7,674 nt of DNA from Clostridium sp. CAG:1013 (GCA_000432995.1 HF972662.1:49489-57162); one strand, 5' to 3'; shown: positions 1 to 6,295, counted from the stretch's first letter. Notes: a model not told the origin generated them from the letters alone. A program made the numbers and translations.

Positions 1-830
1 AAGCTCCGCCTCTGGTATTATTCTCCCTGGCGGCGGTGGGCAGCGCCGCCAACACTCTGGGCGGTGAAGGCGGCCCACTTGCAGTGCTGGTGCTGGCTAT
101 CATCGCCGCAGAGCTGGGCAAGCTGGTGAGCAAAAAGACCCCCATTGATATCCTGGTCACGCCGCTGGTGACCATCCTTTCCGGATCGCTGCTGGCTTAC
201 GTGCTGGCGCCGCCCATTGGAAGCGCTGCTGCCGCGGTGGGACAGCTCATCATGTGGGCCACCGATCTCCAGCCCTTCCTCATGGGGATTTTCGTCTCCG
301 TACTGGTAGGCGTGGCACTTACCCTGCCTATCAGCAGCGCGGCCATCTGCTCCGTTCTGGGGCTCACCGGTCTGGCGGGAGGCGCCGCTGTTGCAGGCTG
401 CTGCGCCCAAATGGTGGGGTTCGCTGTTATCAGCTTCCGGGAGAACCGGTGGGGCGGCCTGGTAGCTCAAGGCTTGGGCACCTCCATGCTGCAAGTGTCT
501 AACATCGTCAAGAATCCCCGGATCTGGATCGCTCCCACTCTGGCTTCGGCCATCACCGGACCTTTGGCCACCTGCCTGTTCCGTTTTGAGATGAACGGCG
601 CGCCGGTATCCAGCGGCATGGGCACCTGCGGCCTGGTGGGACAGATCGGCGTGGTGGATGGCTGGGTAAACGACGTAGCCAACGGCCTGAAGGCTGCTAT
701 CACCCCTATGGACTGGATTGGACTGGTGCTGTTGTGCTTCGTGCTGCCGGCGGTGCTTTCCTGGGTCATCAACCTGGGACTGCGAAAACTGGGCTGGGTC
801 AAGGACGGCGACATGAAACTGGACCTGTAA
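1..830 (+). CDS. PTS-type IIC transporter (PTS_EIIC_2-like), 5' truncated
   Basis: This is the C-terminal 275 residues of an integral-membrane transporter resembling the PTS_EIIC_2 family of sugar permeases. The frame is open to the left edge with the first complete codon at base 3, so the GTG at 36 is internal and the true start lies outside the window; relatives are about 330-350 residues, so roughly 60-75 are missing. Long hydrophobic segments alternate with short polar loops. Family-like blocks include GGPLAVLVLAIIAAELGKL near the start, LTLPISSAAICSVLGLTGLA, a GCCAQMVGFAVIS block, QGLGTSMLQ followed by NIVKNP, and SSGMGTCGLVGQIG. It ends with LGWVKDGDMKLDL. No IIA or IIB phosphotransfer domain is present in the visible part or downstream, so whether it truly couples to the phosphotransferase system is unknown. 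The substrate cannot be told. Transcription probably ends at the hairpin 18 bases past the stop. Confidence 0.85.
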   Translation, partial: APPLVLFSLAAVGSAANTLGGEGGPLAVLVLAIIAAELGKLVSKKTPIDILVTPLVTILSGSLLAYVLAPPIGSAAAAVGQLIMWATDLQPFLMGIFVSVLVGVALTLPISSAAICSVLGLTGLAGGAAVAGCCAQMVGFAVISFRENRWGGLVAQGLGTSMLQVSNIVKNPRIWIAPTLASAITGPLATCLFRFEMNGAPVSSGMGTCGLVGQIGVVDGWVNDVANGLKAAITPMDWIGLVLLCFVLPAVLSWVINLGLRKLGWVKDGDMKLDL

Positions 831-847
831 ACAATCAACGCAAACAA

Positions 848-881
848 AAAATGGGCTTCCGGAAAACCGGAGGCCCATTTT
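848..881. terminator. Bidirectional rho-independent terminator
   Basis: Two 15-base arms (848-862 and 867-881) pair around an AAAA loop, with a single G-T wobble. The arms begin with AAAA and end with TTTT, so each strand gives a GC-rich stem followed by a U-rich tail. It sits between the convergent PTS gene and rlmH, with its right arm touching the rlmH stop codon, and can serve both. Confidence 0.92.
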
Positions 882-1350
882 ATTTGTGGTACTTGGTATT
901 GCCCAGGATCTGGAAACCCCGGTAGATCTGCTCACAGAGCATCACCCGGGCCAACTGATGGGGAAACGTCATAGGAGACATGGAAAGCCCCTCCCCCGCC
1001 GCTTTCACCGCCGGGGACAGCCCGTAGGAACTGCCGATGACAAAGCTCACCGCACCCGGGGACTGCATAGCCCCCGCCAGACGCTTAGCCAGCCCGGGAG
1101 AGTCTACCTGCTTTCCTTCGATACACAGGGGAATGATCTTCCCAGCGGCGTGACGGAGGATCTGCTCCCCTTCCTTCTCCAGAGCGGCGTCGATCTCCGC
1201 CTGGGAGGGTTCCGAGGGCAGCCGTGCTTCCGGCAGCTCGATCAACTCCCACTTACATAGGGGGCGCAGCCGCTTTTCGTACTCTGCCACCGCGTCCCGC
1301 CAATAGGCTTCCTTCAACTTTCCCACGCAGATCAGCTTTACGTTCAGCAT
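880..1350 (-). CDS. rlmH: 23S rRNA (pseudouridine1915-N3)-methyltransferase RlmH
   Basis: RlmH is a small SPOUT-class enzyme that uses S-adenosylmethionine to methylate N3 of pseudouridine 1915 in helix 69 of 23S rRNA on assembled 70S ribosomes. At 156 residues it has the normal family length. The N-terminus is typical (KLICVGKLKEAYW, residues 5-17). The SAM-binding knot is seen as FVIGSSYGLS (103-112), and the MTFPHQLARV block with EQIYR follows at 127-144. The family-ending YHK is present. Two deviations are visible: GSSYGL where GGSxGL is commonest, and GNTKYHK at the end where RGEPYHK or RGEAYHK is usual. The ATG is preceded by AAGGAG at seven bases spacing, and this site overlaps the stop of the walJ-like gene, so the two are probably translationally coupled. 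It is the last gene of its unit, ending in the bidirectional terminator. Confidence 0.95.
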   Translation of the reverse strand: MLNVKLICVGKLKEAYWRDAVAEYEKRLRPLCKWELIELPEARLPSEPSQAEIDAALEKEGEQILRHAAGKIIPLCIEGKQVDSPGLAKRLAGAMQSPGAVSFVIGSSYGLSPAVKAAGEGLSMSPMTFPHQLARVMLCEQIYRGFQILGNTKYHK

Positions 1351-1357
1351 GGTCCCA

Positions 1358-1363
1358 CTCCTT
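1358..1363 (-). promoter_or_regulatory. rlmH ribosome binding site overlapping the upstream stop
   Basis: AAGGAG, seven bases before the rlmH ATG. Its first two bases belong to the TAA stop of the walJ-like gene (TAAGGAG), so ribosomes finishing that gene release directly on the rlmH initiation site. Confidence 0.8.
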
Positions 1364-2144
1364 AAAAAATGATGGTCTTTCCCTCCGGGTTATCCGGCGC
1401 GGCCACTTCCAGGCGGAAATCCGTCCCTGGGCGGCAGCCCGCTGCCGTCAACGCTGCAAGTGCCGTTTCCCCCGCCAAGGTGGGGGTATTATTTTCCCGG
1501 CTCAAATGGGCCAGCAGGATCCGCTTGGTCCCGGCCCGGACAAGCTCCGGCAGGAAGGCGGCACAATCCTCGTTGGAGAGATGCCCTCTTTCGGACAGGA
1601 TCCGCCGCTTCAAATAGTAAGGGTAGGGCCCGCACCGAAGCATTTCTTTGTCGTGGTTGGACTCCACCACCACGAACTCCGCCCCCAGCAGATGCTCCCG
1701 CACACAGGGAGTCACTTCTCCCAGGTCTGTGGCCAGGGCGAATTCCCGATGGTCCGCCGTGGTGATGCGGAACCCCAGAGATTGGGCGCTGTCATGAGGT
1801 GTGGCAAAGGGAGTGATTTCCATCCCCGCCAGCTCCAGCCGACCCTCCAGCACCCACCGTTCCACTTCTCCCAAGGAGGACTCCATAGCCATCAACGTCC
1901 CTTGAGAGGCGAACACTGGCAGCTTGTACTTCTTAGCCAGCACTCGTACCCCGGAAATGTGGTCGCTGTGCTCGTGGGTGATCAGGATCCCCTGAATAGC
2001 AAGGGGATCCACTTCACAGCGCTTCAAAGCCTGCTCCAGCTGGCGGGCGCTGCGTCCGGCATCCAGCAGCACACCGGCGCTGCGGGAGCCTATGTAATAG
2101 CTGTTCCCGGTGCTGCCGGAGAACAGCGGGCAAAGTCTAGCCAT
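1362..2144 (-). CDS. walJ: Metallo-beta-lactamase-fold hydrolase, YycJ/WalJ type
   Basis: This is a 260-residue cytoplasmic metallo-beta-lactamase-fold protein of the YycJ/WalJ group; in Bacillus and Streptococcus the homologue belongs to the WalRK locus and has been linked to coordinating cell division and DNA replication, with nuclease-type activity proposed. The N-terminus ARLCPLFSGSTGNSYYIG is typical. Metal ligands are visible as THEHSDH (56-62), H117 in TPHD, D140 in ATDLG and H213 in LAHLSRENN; NHD (163-165) and GHLSNED (187-193) are further group signatures. The frame is open to a TTG at 2171, but the ATG at 2144 is chosen because AGGGAAG lies seven bases before it, the family N-terminus begins there, and the TTG sits inside the upstream hairpin. 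It lies 11 bases before rlmH; a yycJ-rlmH neighbourhood is also known in Bacillus. No WalR, WalK, WalH or WalI gene is present here. Confidence 0.88.
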   Translation of the reverse strand: MARLCPLFSGSTGNSYYIGSRSAGVLLDAGRSARQLEQALKRCEVDPLAIQGILITHEHSDHISGVRVLAKKYKLPVFASQGTLMAMESSLGEVERWVLEGRLELAGMEITPFATPHDSAQSLGFRITTADHREFALATDLGEVTPCVREHLLGAEFVVVESNHDKEMLRCGPYPYYLKRRILSERGHLSNEDCAAFLPELVRAGTKRILLAHLSRENNTPTLAGETALAALTAAGCRPGTDFRLEVAAPDNPEGKTIIF

Positions 2145-2151
2145 GCACTTT

Positions 2152-2158
2152 CTTCCCT
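2152..2158 (-). promoter_or_regulatory. Ribosome binding site fixing the walJ-like start
   Basis: AGGGAAG, seven bases before the ATG at 2144. No comparable site precedes the in-frame TTG at 2171, so this decides the shorter start. Confidence 0.75.
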
Positions 2159-2163
2159 TTCCG

Positions 2164-2215
2164 CAAAACAAAAGAGCTGCCGCAATGGTTGCCGCAGCCC
2201 CAACAGTTCTTTTTT
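2164..2215 (-). terminator. Probable terminator/attenuator after murA
   Basis: On the minus strand the arms GCTGCGGCAA and TTGCGGCAGC (2176-2198) pair around CCA with one G-G mismatch, and are followed by TCTTTTGTTTTG. An outer pairing of an AAAAGA-type arm with a TCTTTT-type arm (2204-2213 with 2170-2179) extends it. The hairpin lies immediately after the murA stop and before the walJ-like gene. I see no clear promoter between it and that gene, so partial read-through is the likeliest way that walJ and rlmH are expressed. Confidence 0.65.
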
Positions 2216-2216
2216 A

Positions 2217-3506
2217 TCAGCCGATCTTGTCCATGGCCTGGTCAGGCTCCTGGCTGCGGTAGATATCCGCTCCCAGTTCCACCAGCTTTTCCACGATGTT
2301 TTCGTAGCCCCGCTCAATATACTGGATATCCTCCAGCACGGTGGTGCCTTCTGCCACCAGACCAGCAATGACCATGGCGGCGCCTGCACGCAGGTCCAGA
2401 GCCCGCACAGGAGCACCTTTCAGATGGTCCACACCTTCCACGATGGCCACCTTGCCGTCCACGGTGATCTGGGCGCCCATGCGCCGCAGCTCGTCCACAT
2501 ATTTGAAGCGGTTGCTTTCCCAAACGCTCTCGTTGACCATGCTGGTACCCCGGGCAATGGACAGCAGCGTGGTGATCTGGGGCTGCATGTCGGTGGGGAA
2601 TCCAGGATGGGGCATGGTTTTCACGTTGCACTTGCGCAGAGGCCGTTCACAGACCACCCGCACGGTGTCGTCCCCTTCTTCCACGGTGACACCCATTTCC
2701 ACCAGCTTGGCGGAGATGGACTCCAAGTGCTTGGGGGTGACGTTCTTCACAGTCACGTCTCCGTGAGTGGCGGCAGCTGCTACCATATAGGTGCCTGCCT
2801 CGATCTGGTCGGGAATAATGGAATAGGTCGCGCCCCGGAGCTTCTGGACCCCGTGGATCTTGATGGTGTCCGTACCAGCGCCCCGGATATCAGCGCCCAT
2901 GGTGTTCAAAAAGTTTGCCAGGTCCACGATATGGGGTTCTCTGGCGGCGTTCTCGATCACGGTAAGGCCTCTTGCCTTCACCGCTGCCAGCATGATGTTC
3001 ATGGTGGCGCCCACGGTGACCACGTCCAGATAAATGCTGGCGCCGTGGAGATCATCCGGAGCGGAGACGGCGATCATGCCGTTGTCCAGGCTGTACTCAC
3101 AGCCCAGAGCGGCAAAACCCTTCAGATGCTGGTCGATGGGTCGGATGCCGAAATTGCACCCGCCGGGCATGGGGACCACAGCCTTGCGGCAGCGGCCCAA
3201 AAGAGCCCCCAGAAAATAATAGGACGCGCGGATGCGACGGGCAATGTCCGCGGAAACAGTGTCGGTCTCCACAGGCCGGGGATCGATCTCCACGGTGTGG
3301 CGGTCCACATAATCCACCTTGGCACCCATGTCCTCCAGGATATAGGTCAAGGTCTTTACATCGGAAATATCGGGAAGATTCTCCAGACGGCAGGGGGAAT
3401 CCGCCAAAATAACAGCGGGAATGATCGCTACCGCCGCGTTTTTGGCTCCGCTGATATTCACTTCGCCGGTAAGGCGGCTGCCGCCCTTGATCACATATTT
3501 ATCCAA
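2217..3506 (-). CDS. murA: UDP-N-acetylglucosamine 1-carboxyvinyltransferase MurA
   Basis: MurA transfers enolpyruvate from phosphoenolpyruvate to UDP-GlcNAc, the first committed step of peptidoglycan synthesis, in the cytoplasm. The 429-residue product has the usual length and two-domain repeat fold. Catalytic residues are visible: K22-N23 in SGAKNAA, the loop cysteine C117 in MPGGCNFGIRPIDQH (the Cys form that fosfomycin alkylates), the aspartate of GFPTDMQPQ, and the arginine of DLRAGAAM. The frame is open upstream to 3548, but the TTG at 3504-3506 is taken as start: it gives MDKYVIKGG, places Lys22-Asn23 at the E. coli numbering, and has AGGAAG seven bases upstream. The GTG at 3510-3512 abuts that site and is too close. 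Many Firmicutes carry two murA copies; which paralogue this is cannot be told here. A promoter lies about 80 bases upstream. Confidence 0.97.
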   Translation of the reverse strand: MDKYVIKGGSRLTGEVNISGAKNAAVAIIPAVILADSPCRLENLPDISDVKTLTYILEDMGAKVDYVDRHTVEIDPRPVETDTVSADIARRIRASYYFLGALLGRCRKAVVPMPGGCNFGIRPIDQHLKGFAALGCEYSLDNGMIAVSAPDDLHGASIYLDVVTVGATMNIMLAAVKARGLTVIENAAREPHIVDLANFLNTMGADIRGAGTDTIKIHGVQKLRGATYSIIPDQIEAGTYMVAAAATHGDVTVKNVTPKHLESISAKLVEMGVTVEEGDDTVRVVCERPLRKCNVKTMPHPGFPTDMQPQITTLLSIARGTSMVNESVWESNRFKYVDELRRMGAQITVDGKVAIVEGVDHLKGAPVRALDLRAGAAMVIAGLVAEGTTVLEDIQYIERGYENIVEKLVELGADIYRSQEPDQAMDKIG

Positions 3507-3513
3507 ATTCACA

Positions 3514-3519
3514 CTTCCT
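3514..3519 (-). promoter_or_regulatory. Ribosome binding site fixing the murA TTG start
   Basis: AGGAAG with seven bases to the TTG at 3504-3506. The alternative GTG two codons earlier would have almost no spacing, so the site selects a TTG initiation codon. Confidence 0.75.
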
Positions 3520-3585
3520 AACGGCCTTAAAAACAAGCTCACCTGCAAGCCTTTGGTTTACAGAACTAGTATTAGACTGAAGATA

Positions 3586-3614
3586 ATAATAATACATACC
3601 AGCCCAAAAGTCAA
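3586..3614 (-). promoter_or_regulatory. Sigma-A-type promoter for murA
   Basis: On the minus strand TTGACT (3609-3614) and TATTAT (3586-3591) are separated by 17 bases, each one mismatch from the TTGACA/TATAAT consensus, in an AT-rich segment of otherwise GC-rich DNA. Transcription would begin near 3578, leaving a leader of about 70 bases before the murA TTG. I see no riboswitch-like fold in that leader. Confidence 0.8.
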
Positions 3615-3633
3615 TATCAGGGAAGCCATGCGG

Positions 3634-3657
3634 CCCGTTTTGACAAAACCTTACGGG
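3634..3657. repeat. Operator-like inverted repeat upstream of the murA promoter
   Basis: A perfect 13-base palindrome GTTTTGACAAAAC (3637-3649, odd centre at 3643) is flanked by CCC and GGG arms (CCCGT at 3634-3638 and ACGGG at 3653-3657). It lies 22 bases upstream of the -35 hexamer. The size and symmetry suit a dimeric DNA-binding protein, but I do not recognise the site, and it could equally be part of an mRNA-end hairpin of the upstream operon. Confidence 0.45.
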
Positions 3658-3675
3658 AAAAGCCAGGACCCTATT

Positions 3676-3728
3676 TTAAGGAAACATAAACCGCCCTTTT
3701 CCAGCAACCAGCGGCGTTTTATCCTTAA
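3676..3728 (-). terminator. Imperfect hairpin at the end of the Nudix gene, possible terminator
   Basis: Outer arms TTAAGGA (3722-3728) and TCCTTAA (3676-3682) pair perfectly. Directly inside, TAAAACGCC (3713-3721) pairs with GGCGGTTTA (3687-3695) with one A-G mismatch. A four-base bulge (TGTT) lies on one side and the loop is about 17 bases. The hairpin includes the Nudix stop codon. The U-rich stretch is weak, so it may be a terminator, a processing site or a 3'-end stabiliser for the DUF512-der-plsY-Nudix transcript. Confidence 0.4.
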
Positions 3729-4216
3729 TCCCAAATGGTACGCAGCTCCAGGCTCTCCGGCAGGTGCGGCCACTCGTTCCTCAAAAAGGAGGGGTAAAGC
3801 AATTCCCTTTGCAGGTCCTCCTTGGAAAACCACCGGTATTGGTGGAAGTCTCCATCGGAATCCGCCAGAGAAAACTCTTCTCCTTCAGGAAGCCCGTATT
3901 CCGGGATCTCCACCAGGAAATACAGGCACAGCTCATGGTAAGACACATCCTTGGCCTCACGGGTATCCATGCGGTAGAAGTTTTCAACCAGCCACAGGGG
4001 GCGGAAGATCCTGGCAGGCAGGGCAAGCTCCTCCCTCACCTCCCGGCGAAGGGCGTCTTCCAAAGGTTCATGAAGCTTTACGCGTCCGCCGGGCAAGTAC
4101 CAGTTGCTGATCTCCTCTTCCCGCATGGCCAGCAGCTTATCGCCTTTTCGGATGACCGCAGCCACACGGTAGTTGAAGTTTCCTTCAGGCGTCTTAAAGG
4201 TACAGTCCAGGCTCAT
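3725..4216 (-). CDS. Nudix hydrolase family protein
   Basis: This 163-residue single-domain protein hydrolyses, by family, a nucleoside diphosphate linked to another moiety, using metal held by the Nudix-box glutamates. The box runs from G44 to L66 (G44, E50, then REVREELAL at 58-66), giving the canonical spacing GX5EX7REUXEE. The glycine normally found near the end of the box is alanine (A65). It is preceded by WYLPGGRV, and a YRWFSKEDL stretch towards the C-terminus resembles the end of Nudix domains. The substrate cannot be deduced. The ATG overlaps the plsY stop as ATGA and has no Shine-Dalgarno sequence before it, only an A-rich stretch, so translation probably depends on re-initiation by ribosomes finishing plsY. 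It appears to be the last gene of the operon. In many Clostridia and Bacilli gpsA is associated with der or plsY; here the Nudix gene follows plsY instead. Confidence 0.9.
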   Translation of the reverse strand: MSLDCTFKTPEGNFNYRVAAVIRKGDKLLAMREEEISNWYLPGGRVKLHEPLEDALRREVREELALPARIFRPLWLVENFYRMDTREAKDVSYHELCLYFLVEIPEYGLPEGEEFSLADSDGDFHQYRWFSKEDLQRELLYPSFLRNEWPHLPESLELRTIWD

Positions 4217-4923
4217 TTGCTTTTTTTCAGGGTGATGGGCTTTTCCTCTCCACGGCGCAGACGACCAATATTGGCGCTGTGCTTCAGGATCACGGTCAGC
4301 CCCACGAACAGGGAGGAAACCGTGGCGAAGAGAAGATATGCCAGGCTTTTATCCCCGTGATTTTGCAGGGGGCTGCCGGAAAACTCCACAAGGAACAGGA
4401 ATAGGAAGGTGTACACGGGATACAGCACCGCGCAGCAGATGGAAGCCAGGGAGACGATCTTCTTCCAGGCAAACACCACCGCGAAGGTGAGCAGCACCAG
4501 CAGAAACACCCGCCAGTCTGTCAGAGCGATCATGGCCGCGGAAGTGACCACGCCTTTACCGCCCCGCAGGCCATAATAGGCAGGGAAAATGTGTCCCAGC
4601 ACGCAGGCCATACCTGCCACGTACCGGGCTACGCCGTACAGCTCATCGGGCTCCAGTCCGGCATTGCCGGCGATCAACGCCACCAATGCTTGGGACAACA
4701 GCACCGCAGCCACGCATTTGAGAAAATCACCCACAAAGGTGAGAGCAGCTGCTCTTTTTCCCACGGTCCGCAGTACGTTGGTCATCCCTGCGTTGCCGCT
4801 GCCATATTGGCGGATATCCTCCTTGTTTTTGAAGAGCCAGGTAAAAATGATGGAGCTGTTGACGCTCCCCAGCAGATAACCCGCCAGAGCTGCCAGCACC
4901 AATGTCAATACCTCAAACCCCAT
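4213..4923 (-). CDS. plsY: Acyl-phosphate:glycerol-3-phosphate acyltransferase PlsY
   Basis: PlsY is the membrane enzyme that acylates position 1 of glycerol 3-phosphate from acyl-phosphate (made by PlsX), starting phospholipid synthesis. The 236-residue product has several hydrophobic spans and the three conserved blocks: GSVNSS with GSGNAGMTN (19-24 and 41-49), GHIFPAYYGLRGGKGV (110-125), and the final KHSANIGRLRRGEEKP (214-229). The length is slightly above the common 195-220, mostly from a longer segment at 170-200. The ATG follows AGGAAAGG by 11 bases, a rather long spacing. It begins 29 bases after der and its stop overlaps the Nudix start. Its last codons contain a run of seven A (4221-4227). 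Confidence 0.97.
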   Translation of the reverse strand: MGFEVLTLVLAALAGYLLGSVNSSIIFTWLFKNKEDIRQYGSGNAGMTNVLRTVGKRAAALTFVGDFLKCVAAVLLSQALVALIAGNAGLEPDELYGVARYVAGMACVLGHIFPAYYGLRGGKGVVTSAAMIALTDWRVFLLVLLTFAVVFAWKKIVSLASICCAVLYPVYTFLFLFLVEFSGSPLQNHGDKSLAYLLFATVSSLFVGLTVILKHSANIGRLRRGEEKPITLKKSK

Positions 4924-4952
4924 GTGTCAAACCGCCTTTCCTGTTAGTTTCA

Positions 4953-6278
4953 TCAATCTTTGTCCCCCCGCTCCCGGATGATCATCCGCACTGGGGTGCC
5001 CTCCAGACCGAAGGTCTCCCGGATACGGTTCTCCAGATAGCGCTGGTAGGAGAAGTGGAACAATTCGTGATCGTTGCAGAAACAGATAAACGTAGGGGGC
5101 TTGGTGGAAGCCTGGGTCATGTAATAGATCTTCAGCCGCTTTCCTTTATCAGTGGGGGGCTGTACCCGAGCCGTAGCCTGCGCAAGAATGTCGTTGAGGG
5201 TACCGGTGGTCACCCGCATGGCGTTGGAAGAGGCCACCTGCTTGATCAGCTCAAACATTTTATCCAGCCGCTGGCCGGTCTTGGCGGAGATGAACAGGAT
5301 GGGGGCATAGGACATGAAGGAGAAATCCTTCTCCAGCTTTTCCCGCATCTCCTGCATGGTTTTGCCGTCCTTCTCGATGGCGTCCCACTTGTTCACGCAG
5401 ATGATGCAGCCCTTCCCCGCCTCGTGAGCAATGCCCGCCACTTTGGAGTCCTGCTCGGTAAAACCCACCTGGGCATCGATGAGGATCAGGCACACGTCGG
5501 CACGCTCCACGGCCATTTCCGCCCGCAGGTTGCTGTAATGCTCGATGGCGTCCTCCACCTTGCTTTTCCGGCGCAGACCGGCTGTGTCGATAAAGGTAAA
5601 GGTGCCGTGCTCATTCTGAATGGTGGTGTCCACCGCGTCCCGGGTAGTGCCGGCGATGTCGGAGACGATGCAGCGGTTCTCACCGCTGACTTTATTCACC
5701 AGGGAGGACTTGCCCACGTTGGGCTTGCCGATAACGGCAACCTTGATGACTTCGCCCTCTTCTTCCTCTTCCTGGTCCTCAGGCAGCACTTCGCAGACCC
5801 GGTCCAGCAGGTCGCCGGTGCCGTGTCCGTGAACGGAGGAGACCATCACCGGGTCGCCCAGACCCAGGTTGTAAAACTCGTAAAACTCCGGAGGAGGCGC
5901 GCCCACCTGGTCGCACTTGTTGACGCAGAGCACCACAGGCACGCCGCTTTTCAAAAGAATATTGGCCACGTCGGCGTCGGTGGCAGTGACGCCGGTGCGG
6001 ATGTCCGTGACAAAGATGATGGCGCTGGCGGAATCGATGGCGATCTGGGCCTGCTCCCGCATCTGGGTCAGGATCACGTCCTTGCTGGCAGGCTCGATAC
6101 CGCCGGTGTCCACCAGGGAGAACTTCCGGCCGCACCATTCCCCGTCCCCGAAGATCCGGTCACGGGTGACGCCGGGAGTGTCCTCCACAATGGAGAGCCT
6201 GCGCCCCACGATCTTATTGAACAGCGTGGACTTGCCCACATTAGGCCGGCCCACAATGGCGATGATCGGTTTTCCCAT
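4953..6278 (-). CDS. der: Ribosome assembly GTPase Der (EngA)
   Basis: Der is an essential GTPase with two tandem G domains that acts in maturation of the 50S ribosomal subunit. The 441-residue product shows domain 1 with GRPNVGKST (10-18), DTGG (57-60) and NKCD (120-123), an acidic linker (EDQEEEEEGE, 167-176), and domain 2 with GKPNVGKSS (184-192), DTAG (231-234), NKWD (296-299) and SAK (331-333). A KH-like C-terminal domain ends in FGLEGTPVRMIIRERGD. The frame is open to a GTG at 6332, but the ATG at 6278 is chosen: it gives MGKPIIAIVGRPN, the family N-terminus, and AAGGAA lies six bases upstream. It follows the DUF512 gene by 78 bases and precedes plsY by 29, presumably in one transcript. 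Confidence 0.98.
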   Translation of the reverse strand: MGKPIIAIVGRPNVGKSTLFNKIVGRRLSIVEDTPGVTRDRIFGDGEWCGRKFSLVDTGGIEPASKDVILTQMREQAQIAIDSASAIIFVTDIRTGVTATDADVANILLKSGVPVVLCVNKCDQVGAPPPEFYEFYNLGLGDPVMVSSVHGHGTGDLLDRVCEVLPEDQEEEEEGEVIKVAVIGKPNVGKSSLVNKVSGENRCIVSDIAGTTRDAVDTTIQNEHGTFTFIDTAGLRRKSKVEDAIEHYSNLRAEMAVERADVCLILIDAQVGFTEQDSKVAGIAHEAGKGCIICVNKWDAIEKDGKTMQEMREKLEKDFSFMSYAPILFISAKTGQRLDKMFELIKQVASSNAMRVTTGTLNDILAQATARVQPPTDKGKRLKIYYMTQASTKPPTFICFCNDHELFHFSYQRYLENRIRETFGLEGTPVRMIIRERGDKD

Positions 6279-6284
6279 AATTCG

Positions 6285-6290
6285 TTCCTT
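6285..6290 (-). promoter_or_regulatory. Ribosome binding site fixing the der start
   Basis: AAGGAA six bases before the ATG at 6278. It removes the 18 extra residues that the open frame would give. Confidence 0.75.
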
Positions 6291-6295
6291 TCTTT

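Noticed and set aside
1224..3521. A 765-codon open frame on the plus strand
   Set aside because: It lies opposite murA and the walJ-like gene, both supported by catalytic motifs and ribosome binding sites. Its translation is rich in His, Gln and Gly with no recognisable domain, as expected for the antisense of GC-rich codons.
3640..3677. Plus-strand TTGACA with a TATTTT as a promoter
   Set aside because: The spacing is 26 bases, far from 16-18, and no gene follows on that strand. The TTGACA is part of the palindrome.
3421..4110. A 229-codon plus-strand frame crossing the murA promoter region
   Set aside because: It overlaps murA, the intergenic region and the Nudix gene in antisense, has low-complexity Pro/Gly/Ser content and no family resemblance.
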